The translations under genes were made by a program, and so were the position numbers. Positions 1 to 5,035 of a stretch of DNA of 5,035 bases are shown here, in pieces (within the stretch, counting starts at the first letter, position 1; each line of letters opens with the position of its first letter). The notes under the pieces are model-generated. The model was given only the letters and a program-made list of their open reading frames with translations, had not been told where the DNA came from and searched no databases. Source of the stretch: Cryomorphaceae bacterium (GTDB lineage: Bacteria; Bacteroidota; Bacteroidia; Flavobacteriales; Schleiferiaceae); assembly GCA_003445735.1 (NCBI GenBank), contig DMCR01000143.1, positions 514-5,548 on the forward strand, given 5' to 3'.

Positions 1-552
1 CGTCGACTGTTTTATGTTGCATTAACGCGTGCTAAAAAGAGAGCCCATTTGACCTTTACGCATACCAGGTATCGATGGGGCAAATTAATTGATTGTGAAC
101 CTTCTCGGTTTATCGATGAGATTGACGAGAAATTCTTGGACATCAAGATTCCAGAATTCTCGCCGACGAGTTTTAGTTCGCCGGCGCTAGATCAAGCCTT
201 TGGCGGTGCTTTTGGTGGCAGTAATAGCTCCAAGGTGTATCGCGGTAAGAATAAAGATTGGGGTAAGAAGAGCGGAGCGAAATCGGATCCACCTCAAAAA
301 TCTACCGCACCTACCCTTCGAGGGAAAGCTTTGAAGCCAGTGCAGCATGCTGGGGTTAGTTATGAGGCTAATGGTGACCATTTGCGACCCGAAGAATTAA
401 GCGAAGGTATGAGAGTTGTGCACGGAAGATTTGGTCTAGGTACGGTTAAAATACTTGAAGGCCAGGGCGCCGACGCGAAGGCGATTATCGCCTTTGATAA
501 TGCCGGAGAGAAAAGATTGTTGCTAAAATTCGCCAAGGTTAAGGCGGTTTAA
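1..552 (+). CDS. uvrD: UvrD/PcrA-type ATP-dependent DNA helicase, C-terminal part (5' end outside window)
   Basis: This is the last 183 residues of a superfamily 1A 3'-5' DNA helicase of DNA repair and replication-fork maintenance. The frame is open from base 1. It begins inside helicase motif VI, with RRLFYVALTRAKKR at residues 1-14, whose arginine contacts ATP phosphates in this family. Residues about 15-45 continue the end of the 2A domain. Residues about 55-120 form a low-complexity linker rich in Gly, Ser, Lys and Pro. Residues about 135-183 (GMRVVHGRFGLGTV, then IAFDNAGEKRLLLKFAKV) match the C-terminal Tudor-like fold of UvrD/PcrA, which binds RNA polymerase in PcrA. That tail separates it from Rep and from RecB/AddA-like helicases. 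An internal TTG at 49 is not the start, because motif VI lies upstream of it. The UvrD versus PcrA name is a convention. The gene probably heads or belongs to the operon that continues into murA. Confidence 0.9.
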   Translation, partial: RRLFYVALTRAKKRAHLTFTHTRYRWGKLIDCEPSRFIDEIDEKFLDIKIPEFSPTSFSSPALDQAFGGAFGGSNSSKVYRGKNKDWGKKSGAKSDPPQKSTAPTLRGKALKPVQHAGVSYEANGDHLRPEELSEGMRVVHGRFGLGTVKILEGQGADAKAIIAFDNAGEKRLLLKFAKVKAV

Positions 553-577
553 GCCAAGAAATTAGTTATTTGAGGAT

Positions 578-1192
578 ATGGAATACAATACAGAACGGAC
601 CACGTTAAAAATCCCAGAATATGGCCGCAATGTGCAGCGTATGGTGGACTACTGCTTGACTATTGAGGATAAGGAACACCGAAGTAAAGTGGCACAAAGC
701 ATCATTGATGTTATCGGCAATTTGAACCCTGCCATTCGTGATGCGCCCGATTATGCACACAAATTATGGGATCACCTGTTCATCATGTCAGATTTTGAAC
801 TAGATGTAGACAGTCCCTACCCTATACCCACCGCTGAGAGTTTTGTTGGCCTTCCGGACGAAGTGCCCTACCCTGTGAAATCTCGAAAATTCCGTCACTA
901 TGGCAGTATTGTGAAAACGATGGTGGAGCGCGCGGTTAGCATGGAAGATGGAGAGGAAAAGGAAGCTTTAGTATATGGAATTGCTTATGCAATGAAGCGC
1001 AACTACCTGAAGTTCAATAAGGACACGGTAGATGATAAAACCATTTTGGCGGATTTACAGGAACTCGCTGAAGGGAAACTCAAATTGGACGGTATTGAGC
1101 TGCCACATCCAAAGGCCTTTAATATTAGTGCTGCTGAGCGCAATCGATTGGGCAAAAAGAAAAACAACAAGAAAAAGAAAAGACGCTTCTAA
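578..1192 (+). CDS. DUF4290 family protein, function unknown
   Basis: This is a 204-residue soluble protein with no signal peptide or membrane segment. I recognise it as DUF4290, a family largely confined to Bacteroidetes and typically found just ahead of murA, as here. The supporting stretches are the N-terminal MEYNTERTTLKIPEYGRNVQ, then IDVIGNLNPAIRD (about residues 43-55) and HKLWDHLFIMSDFELDVDSP (about 61-80). The middle looks largely helical. The last 16 residues (NRLGKKKNNKKKKRRF) are very basic and probably disordered, which would suit contact with nucleic acid or ribosomes; that is inference only. The ATG at 578 fits the usual family N-terminus. GAGG at 572-575 lies too close to the ATG to be a convincing ribosome binding site. 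The gene starts 25 bases after the helicase stop and ends 3 bases before murA, so it is probably co-transcribed with both. No biochemical role is known to me. Confidence 0.88.
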   Translation: MEYNTERTTLKIPEYGRNVQRMVDYCLTIEDKEHRSKVAQSIIDVIGNLNPAIRDAPDYAHKLWDHLFIMSDFELDVDSPYPIPTAESFVGLPDEVPYPVKSRKFRHYGSIVKTMVERAVSMEDGEEKEALVYGIAYAMKRNYLKFNKDTVDDKTILADLQELAEGKLKLDGIELPHPKAFNISAAERNRLGKKKNNKKKKRRF

Positions 1193-1195
1193 TTA

Positions 1196-2500
1196 ATGGG
1201 CACATTCAAAATAAACGGGGGCAAGAAGCTCAACGGTACAATTACACCTCAAGGTGCAAAAAACGAAACATTACAGATCCTTTGTGCAGTATTACTGACA
1301 GCTGAAGAGGTTCGTATCACGAACATTCCAGATATCGTGGATGTCAATAAACTTATTGATTTGTTGGGTGATTTGGGAGTGTACGTGAAGAAGAACGGTC
1401 ACAGCGATTATACGTTCAAAGCGGAGAATGTGAATTTGGACTTTATGCACTCGGAAGAGTTCAAGACCAAGGGTGCTTCGTTGCGCGGTTCAATTATGAT
1501 AGTTGGACCGCTTTTGGCCCGATTTGGGAAGGCTTATATCCCTAAGCCGGGCGGCGATAAAATTGGTCGCAGAAGATTGGACACACACTTCTTAGGCTTT
1601 GAGAAATTAGGCGCAAAGTTCAACTATAATTCTAAAGATTCCTTTTACAGCGTAGATGCTTCTGAGTTGCAAGGAACCTACATGTTGCTCGATGAAGCAT
1701 CGGTTACGGGTACGGCGAACGTTGTCATGGCAGCTGTAATGGCCAAGGGCAATACCACTATTTATAATGCGGCTTGTGAGCCTTATTTACAACAGCTTTG
1801 TAAAATGTTGGTACGTATGGGAGCCAAGATTGACGGTATAGGCTCTAATATGTTACATATTGAAGGTGTGGAAGCAATGGGCGGTACAGACCACCGCATT
1901 TTGCCAGATATGATTGAAATCGGTTCGTGGATCGGATTGGCTGCCATGACAGGATCTGATATCACGATAAAGGACGTGAGTTACCCGGATTTGGGAATTA
2001 TTCCAACTGTTTTCCGTCGTTTGGGAATTCACACCGAGCTTATTGGGGATGATTTGAGAGTGCCTGCGCACGATCATTACGAGATTGAGAGCTTCATCGA
2101 CGGATCTATCATGACCATCGCTGATGCGCCTTGGCCCGGATTTACGCCGGATTTGTTGAGTATCATTTTGGTGACGGCTACTCAGGCGCGCGGATCGGTG
2201 CTGATCCATCAGAAAATGTTCGAGAGCAGATTGTTCTTTACCGATAAATTAATTGATATGGGGGCACAGATCATTTTGTGCGATCCACATCGCGCGACAG
2301 TGATCGGGCTAGATAAGCAGGCACCACTGAGAGCAATGACGATGACGAGTCCAGATATTAGAGCTGGGGTGAGTTTGTTGATCGCTGCGCTAAGTGCGGA
2401 GGGTACATCGACTATTCATAATATCAATCAGATTGACCGAGGTTATGAAAACATTGACGGTAGGCTCCAAGCACTGGGTGCCGATATTGTTAGATTGTAA
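1196..2500 (+). CDS. murA: UDP-N-acetylglucosamine 1-carboxyvinyltransferase (MurA), Asp-for-Cys form
   Basis: MurA transfers enolpyruvate from phosphoenolpyruvate to UDP-N-acetylglucosamine in the cytoplasm, the first committed step of peptidoglycan synthesis. The product is 434 residues, slightly longer than the 419 of E. coli, and appears complete. The N-terminal PQGAKNETLQILCAVLL carries Lys22 and Asn23, matching K22/N23 of E. coli. The active-site loop reads KPGGDKIGRRRLDTH, so Asp121 (codon at 1556-1558) stands where E. coli has Cys115; Arg126 matches R120. WPGFTPDLLS (about 313-322) places Asp319 at the E. coli D305 position. DIRAGVSLLIA and IDRGYENIDGRLQALGADI form the conserved C-terminal end. 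An Asp at this site is known in other lineages to leave the enzyme active but insensitive to fosfomycin, which alkylates the Cys. The start lies 3 bases after the DUF4290 stop, preceded by A-rich sequence rather than a Shine-Dalgarno, so translational coupling is likely. Confidence 0.97.
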   Translation: MGTFKINGGKKLNGTITPQGAKNETLQILCAVLLTAEEVRITNIPDIVDVNKLIDLLGDLGVYVKKNGHSDYTFKAENVNLDFMHSEEFKTKGASLRGSIMIVGPLLARFGKAYIPKPGGDKIGRRRLDTHFLGFEKLGAKFNYNSKDSFYSVDASELQGTYMLLDEASVTGTANVVMAAVMAKGNTTIYNAACEPYLQQLCKMLVRMGAKIDGIGSNMLHIEGVEAMGGTDHRILPDMIEIGSWIGLAAMTGSDITIKDVSYPDLGIIPTVFRRLGIHTELIGDDLRVPAHDHYEIESFIDGSIMTIADAPWPGFTPDLLSIILVTATQARGSVLIHQKMFESRLFFTDKLIDMGAQIILCDPHRATVIGLDKQAPLRAMTMTSPDIRAGVSLLIAALSAEGTSTIHNINQIDRGYENIDGRLQALGADIVRL

Positions 2501-2511
2501 AAAAAGATAGG

Positions 2512-3081
2512 ATGAGAAGAAATAAAAGTATGTTCATAATGGGCGCGGTTGCCGGAGCAGTGGTGGTGCTGATCGCTGCTCAAAAGGATTTTCAAGTGAG
2601 TAATGATGGGTTGGAAGTTACAGAAGCTCAAATGGCGACTTTGAGGATTGGAGACAAAGCACCAGAGATTGCGATGAAAGACCCACAAGGAAATATGCGG
2701 AAGTTATCTGATTTGAAGGGTAAAGTAGTGTTAATCGATTTTTGGGCTTCTTGGTGTCGTCCGTGTAGAATGGAGAACCCGAATTTGGTGAAGACTTACG
2801 ATGAATACAAGGATATTCGCTTCAAGAACGGAGATAGCTTTGAGGTATTTTCCGTTAGTTTGGACCGGAATAAGGTGGCATGGGAAGCCGGTATTAAACA
2901 AGACGGATTAGTTTGGGAGAATCATGTAAGTGATCTGCAGTATTGGAGAAATGCAGCAGCACAGACCTATGGCGTGAATAGTATTCCTGCGACGTATTTG
3001 ATTGATGGCGAGGGAAATATCATCAAGAAGAATTTGCGCGGTAAGGTATTGAGAAATACCCTAGAGGCATTGAAGAAATAA
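2512..3081 (+). CDS. TlpA-like thioredoxin-fold thiol-disulfide oxidoreductase, membrane-anchored or exported
   Basis: This 189-residue protein belongs to the thioredoxin superfamily, TlpA/ResA-like branch. Residues 1-5 carry positive charges (MRRNK). Residues 7-23 (MFIMGAVAGAVVVLIAA) form a hydrophobic segment acting as a signal peptide or N-terminal anchor; no lipobox cysteine is present. The fold starts around residue 44 with LRIGDKAPEIAMKDPQG. DFWASWCRPC (76-85) holds the redox pair Cys82/Cys85 as CxxC, and SIPATYLID (157-165) holds the cis-proline Pro159 typical of thioredoxins. The active domain should face the periplasm and reduce or exchange disulfides, possibly for cytochrome c maturation or general thiol homeostasis. 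The substrate cannot be told from sequence. The ATG at 2512 is preferred over the one at 2530 because it keeps the basic residues before the hydrophobic stretch. It starts 11 bases after murA and is the last gene before a strong terminator. Confidence 0.88.
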   Translation: MRRNKSMFIMGAVAGAVVVLIAAQKDFQVSNDGLEVTEAQMATLRIGDKAPEIAMKDPQGNMRKLSDLKGKVVLIDFWASWCRPCRMENPNLVKTYDEYKDIRFKNGDSFEVFSVSLDRNKVAWEAGIKQDGLVWENHVSDLQYWRNAAAQTYGVNSIPATYLIDGEGNIIKKNLRGKVLRNTLEALKK

Positions 3082-3101
3082 TTGGGTATTTGAGGTCCGA
3101 G

Positions 3102-3129
3102 AAAAGAGTCCCCTGGTGGGACTTTTTTT
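3102..3129 (+). terminator. Rho-independent terminator after the uvrD-murA-tlpA-like gene run
   Basis: The core stem AGTCCC/GGGACT (3107-3112 with 3118-3123) closes a 5-base loop CTGGT. It is followed by seven T from 3123 to 3129. The flanking AAAAG on the left can extend the stem into the T tract through one G-U and four A-U pairs. It lies 20 bases after the thioredoxin-like gene stop, where an operon end is expected. The A-run on the other side could give weak activity on the opposite strand, but no minus-strand gene points at it. Confidence 0.9.
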
Positions 3130-3144
3130 ATGGTTTGAGGAGGC

Positions 3145-3163
3145 CGCTGACAAGGTGTCAGCG
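3145..3163. repeat. Perfect short inverted repeat between the terminator and grpE
   Basis: CGCTGACA and TGTCAGCG form a perfect 8-bp palindrome around the 3-base loop AGG. It is flanked by purine-rich AGGAGGC on the left and AGGATGGAA on the right. No T tract follows, so it is not an intrinsic terminator. It sits 61 bases ahead of the grpE start. It could be a protein-binding operator, an RNA hairpin in the leader, or a member of a dispersed REP-like family. The window holds no second copy, so these cannot be separated here. The hairpin is certain; its function is not. Confidence 0.6.
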
Positions 3164-3224
3164 AGGATGGAATTGGTAGAAATTTTGCCTTAATTAGAAT
3201 AAATAAAAGTAAAACCCAACCCTA
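3164..3224 (+). promoter_or_regulatory. Probable grpE-dnaJ promoter and leader region
   Basis: The grpE-dnaJ pair follows a strong terminator, so a promoter is expected between that terminator and the ATG at 3225. The stretch from about 3180 to 3210 is very AT-rich. AAATTTTG at 3180-3187 is one base off the Bacteroidetes -7 consensus TAnnTTTG, but no TTG element lies at the right distance upstream, so I do not assign exact boxes. There is no CIRCE-type inverted repeat and no Shine-Dalgarno ahead of the start. The placement is by context, not by motif. Confidence 0.3.
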
Positions 3225-3791
3225 ATGAGCGATAAAAATCAAGTAAACGAAGAAGGTTTGCACGAGGAAGAATTGCAACAAGAATTGGATCCAAACCAAG
3301 AGGAAAGTACTGAAAATCAGGAGACTGAGGTTGGTCCTGTGGCCAAACTAGAAGACGAGATTAAGGATTTGAAAGACCAGAATCTTCGCCTATATGCCGA
3401 GTTTGAGAACTTCCGCCGTCGCACCGCGAAGGAGCGTTTAGAATTGATAGAAAGCGCCAATAAAGACACTTTAGCAGTTTTACTGCCGGTATTGGACGAT
3501 TTTGACAGAGCCTTGAAAAACATCGAGGAGACTGAGGTAAATGTGCCGGTGTTGGAGGGTATGAAGCTGATTTCTCACAAGTTGAAAGAGACGCTGAAAG
3601 GCAAGGGATTGAAGGAAATGGAAAGCACTCTGGGGCAGGCATTTGATGTAGAAACCATGGAGGCTGTTACTCAGATTCCAGCGCCTACCCCTGAGATGGC
3701 GGGGAAAGTCATTGACGAGGTGGAGAAAGGGTATTTCATCGGAGAAAAAGTGATCCGCTACGCCAAGGTGGTAGTGGGTAAAGAAGCATGA
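3225..3791 (+). CDS. grpE: GrpE, nucleotide-exchange factor of DnaK
   Basis: GrpE is a cytoplasmic homodimer that releases ADP from DnaK and so resets the Hsp70 cycle. The 188-residue length is normal. Residues 1-40 are an acidic, Gln/Glu-rich, probably disordered tail. Residues about 40-78 form the long coiled-coil dimerisation helix, including LRLYAEFENFRRRTAKERLE, the clearest family signature. LLPVLDDFDRAL (86-97) belongs to the four-helix bundle. The C-terminal beta domain that enters the DnaK cleft ends with KGYFIGEKVIRYAKVVVGK (168-186). In the FDxxxHEA segment the usual His is Met145 (FDVETMEAV), a minor departure. The ATG at 3225 is the first in frame and gives the expected acidic N-terminus. 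The stop at 3789-3791 is one base before dnaJ, so the two are probably translationally coupled. Heat-shock control is likely from the family, but no known heat-shock motif is visible. Confidence 0.97.
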   Translation: MSDKNQVNEEGLHEEELQQELDPNQEESTENQETEVGPVAKLEDEIKDLKDQNLRLYAEFENFRRRTAKERLELIESANKDTLAVLLPVLDDFDRALKNIEETEVNVPVLEGMKLISHKLKETLKGKGLKEMESTLGQAFDVETMEAVTQIPAPTPEMAGKVIDEVEKGYFIGEKVIRYAKVVVGKEA

Positions 3792-3792
3792 G

Positions 3793-4911
3793 ATGTCAAA
3801 AAGAGATTACTACGACGTACTGGGCGTAAGCAAGAGTTCCAGTCAGGATGAAATCAAGAAAGCTTACCGCAAGGTGGCGTTAAAGTACCATCCGGACCGC
3901 AACCCTGACGATAAAGATGCCGAAGACAAATTCAAAGAGGCTGCAGAGGCCTACGATGTTTTGGGTGATGAAGAAAAGCGTCGCAAGTATGACCAATTCG
4001 GTCACCAAGCCTTTGGGGCAGGTTCCGGCGGTGGTTTCCACGGAAATATGAATGATATTTTCGATATGTTCGGAGATATTTTCGGCGGTTCGGGTAACGG
4101 CGGATTCGGTGGATTTGGCGGGTTTGGCGGTGGCGGCAGAACGCGACAAGCAAAGGGATCAAACTTACGCATCAAGGTGAAGCTGACTCTGGAGGAAGTC
4201 GCCAATGGTATTGATAAAAAGATCAAAATTCGTCGGGCAAAGATTGCAGATGGAGTGACATTTAAGACATGCAGCACGTGTAATGGTGCTGGCCAAGTAC
4301 AGCAGGTAACTAACACTATTTTGGGTCAGATGCGTACTGCGGCAACATGTTCAAGCTGCAACGGAAGCGGTAAGGTCGTAGATCAGAAACCTTCGGGTAT
4401 AGGCTCTGACGGTATGGACCGCCAGGAAGAAGTGGTAAGTGTAAAGATTCCAGCTGGTGTGCAAGACGGTATGCAATTGCGCGTTGGCGGCAAAGGAAAT
4501 GAAGTGCTTGGGGGTGTTCCGGGAGATTTGATTGTACTGGTAGAAGAAATTGAGCACGAATCATTGACGCGCGATGGTGAGAACTTACATTATGAGCTGA
4601 ATTTGAGTTTCCCCGATGCTGCACTTGGTTGTAACGTGGAGATTCCCACAGTGAGCGGTGTAGTGAAGATTAATATCGACGCCGGCACACAGCCAGGAAA
4701 GATTTTGAGATTGAAAAACAAAGGCTTGCCAAATGTGCAGGGCTATGGTAAAGGGGACCAATTAATCCACGTGAACGTATGGGTACCCAAATCATTGAGC
4801 GCTGACGAGAAGAAAGCCATTGACAACTTAAAGGGCGCAAAGAACTTTGAACCGAATCCAGGGAAATCAGATAAAGGATTCTTCGATCGCGTCAAAGAGA
4901 TGTTTAGCTAA
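3793..4911 (+). CDS. dnaJ: DnaJ, J-domain co-chaperone with a reduced zinc-binding region
   Basis: DnaJ delivers unfolded proteins to DnaK and stimulates its ATPase. The product is 372 residues, about the usual length. The J domain covers residues 4-70 with HPD at 33-35. A Gly/Phe-rich region follows (about 74-118), including DIFDMFGDIFGG and a triple GGF repeat. The C-terminal substrate-binding domains span about 122-335, and the tail ends GFFDRVKEMFS. The zinc region is unusual: only CSTCNGAG (160-167) and CSSCNGSG (186-193) are present, against four CxxCxGxG motifs in E. coli. By position and spacing these match motifs 2 and 3, which share one zinc in E. coli; motifs 1 and 4, which share the other, are gone. 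The surrounding sequence is in frame and conserved, so this is not a frameshift. I recall the same pattern in other Flavobacteriia. The start follows the grpE stop by one base; a terminator-like hairpin follows the stop. Confidence 0.97.
   Translation: MSKRDYYDVLGVSKSSSQDEIKKAYRKVALKYHPDRNPDDKDAEDKFKEAAEAYDVLGDEEKRRKYDQFGHQAFGAGSGGGFHGNMNDIFDMFGDIFGGSGNGGFGGFGGFGGGGRTRQAKGSNLRIKVKLTLEEVANGIDKKIKIRRAKIADGVTFKTCSTCNGAGQVQQVTNTILGQMRTAATCSSCNGSGKVVDQKPSGIGSDGMDRQEEVVSVKIPAGVQDGMQLRVGGKGNEVLGGVPGDLIVLVEEIEHESLTRDGENLHYELNLSFPDAALGCNVEIPTVSGVVKINIDAGTQPGKILRLKNKGLPNVQGYGKGDQLIHVNVWVPKSLSADEKKAIDNLKGAKNFEPNPGKSDKGFFDRVKEMFS
4099..4137 (+). repeat. Short tandem Gly-Gly-Phe codon repeat inside the dnaJ G/F region
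   Basis: Three imperfect 9-base units encode Gly-Gly-Phe, followed by four Gly codons (DnaJ residues 103-115). The units differ at third codon positions (GGC GGA TTC, GGT GGA TTT, GGC GGG TTT), so the repeat is older than a recent slippage event. It forms part of the flexible Gly/Phe linker after the J domain. It also explains the Pro/Asn-repeat open frame on the opposite strand, which is a shadow. Confidence 0.7.
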
Positions 4912-4924
4912 CTTTTATACCTTG

Positions 4925-4951
4925 AAGCTCCTGCCGTAGGCGGGAGTTTTT
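4925..4951 (+). terminator. Rho-independent terminator after dnaJ
   Basis: CTCCTGCC (4928-4935) pairs with GGCGGGAG (4939-4946) around the loop GTA, with one T-G wobble. Five T follow at 4947-4951, and AAG on the left can extend the stem into them. It begins 14 bases after the dnaJ stop. The next gene starts only 10 bases after the T tract, so the hairpin either ends the grpE-dnaJ transcript or lets part of it through. Confidence 0.85.
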
Positions 4952-4961
4952 CGTTGAAATT

Positions 4962-5035
4962 ATGATTAAAGCCATAAATATTACTAAGCGATACAGCCAA
5001 AAGCTGGCATTGGACGCCATCAACCTGAGCATTCC
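4962..5035 (+). CDS. Probable ABC transporter ATP-binding protein, N-terminal fragment (3' end outside window)
   Basis: Only 24 codons and two further bases are in the window. The peptide begins MIKAINITKRYSQKLALDAI and continues into NLSI. This fits the start of an ABC-type ATPase: a first beta strand, the aromatic A-loop residue (Tyr11, which stacks on adenine in this family), then a LxxINLSI-like strand just before the Walker A loop. The Walker A motif itself lies beyond the window, so the family call rests on this short pattern. Substrate and subfamily cannot be told. The ATG at 4962 gives the canonical ABC N-terminus. It starts 50 bases after dnaJ and 10 bases after the terminator-like hairpin, leaving little room for a separate promoter unless that overlaps the hairpin. 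Confidence 0.7.
   Translation, partial: MIKAINITKRYSQKLALDAINLSI

Noticed and set aside
569..577. Recurring TTTGAGG (569-575, 2640-2646, 3089-3095, 3134-3140) as a possible shared signal
   Set aside because: It is only 7-9 bases long, one copy lies inside a coding region, and positions relative to starts differ. Chance is the simpler reading.
1853..2209. 118-codon open frame on the minus strand inside murA
   Set aside because: It lies wholly within a well-conserved MurA and its translation shows no recognisable domain, so it is a shadow frame.
2443..2688. Minus-strand open frame spanning the murA/thioredoxin-like gene junction
   Set aside because: It overlaps two confident + strand genes and its translation shows no family features.
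3082..3224. CIRCE/HrcA operator upstream of grpE
   Set aside because: No TTAGCACTC-N9-GAGTGCTAA or near match is present. The only palindrome there has a different sequence and a 3-base loop.
4002..4316. Minus-strand open frame with a Pro-Pro-Asn repeat opposite dnaJ
   Set aside because: It is the complement of the Gly-Gly-Phe codons of the DnaJ G/F region. It has no independent family features, and DnaJ on the + strand is certain.
4260..4380. Frameshift or deletion as the cause of the missing DnaJ zinc motifs
   Set aside because: The frame is continuous, flanking family sequence is conserved on both sides, and no displaced CxxC motifs appear in other frames.
1..5035. CRISPR array, tRNA/rRNA, insertion sequence, prophage or defence genes
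   Set aside because: No spaced direct repeats, tRNA-like folds, transposase motifs or terminal inverted repeats were seen. Nearly all of the sequence is covered by housekeeping genes.

Overview
The window looks like ordinary chromosomal DNA from a member of the Bacteroidetes (Bacteroidota), most likely the Flavobacteriia. Four things point there: a DUF4290 protein directly ahead of murA, a MurA with Asp in place of the catalytic Cys, a DnaJ that keeps only two of the usual four CxxCxGxG zinc motifs, and starts without well-placed Shine-Dalgarno sequences. These assignments rest on remembered family features, not on a search. All genes lie on the + strand and coding density is high.

Bases 1-3081 hold a tightly packed run of four genes. 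They are the 3' end of a UvrD/PcrA-type DNA helicase, a DUF4290 protein of unknown function, murA (first committed step of peptidoglycan synthesis), and a membrane-anchored or exported TlpA-like thioredoxin. The gaps are 25, 3 and 11 bases, so they are probably co-transcribed. A strong intrinsic terminator at 3102-3129 closes the run. No promoter is apparent inside it.

The 143-base gap 3082-3224 is the only sizeable non-coding stretch. It holds that terminator, then a perfect 8-bp inverted repeat with a 3-base loop (3145-3163) that is not a terminator, then an AT-rich leader that probably contains the promoter for the next unit. No CIRCE (HrcA) operator is visible.

Bases 3225-4911 hold the chaperone pair grpE-dnaJ, separated by one base and probably translationally coupled. 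GrpE and DnaJ are the nucleotide-exchange factor and J-domain co-chaperone of DnaK, which is not in the window. A second terminator-like hairpin (4925-4951) follows. Only 10 bases later, at 4962, the first 24 codons of a probable ABC transporter ATPase begin and run off the window.

I see no mobile element, CRISPR array, RNA gene, or sign of a new multi-gene system. The points most worth a second look are the paired loss of DnaJ zinc motifs 1 and 4, the Cys-to-Asp MurA, the unexplained palindrome upstream of grpE, and the terminator sitting almost on top of the ABC gene start.
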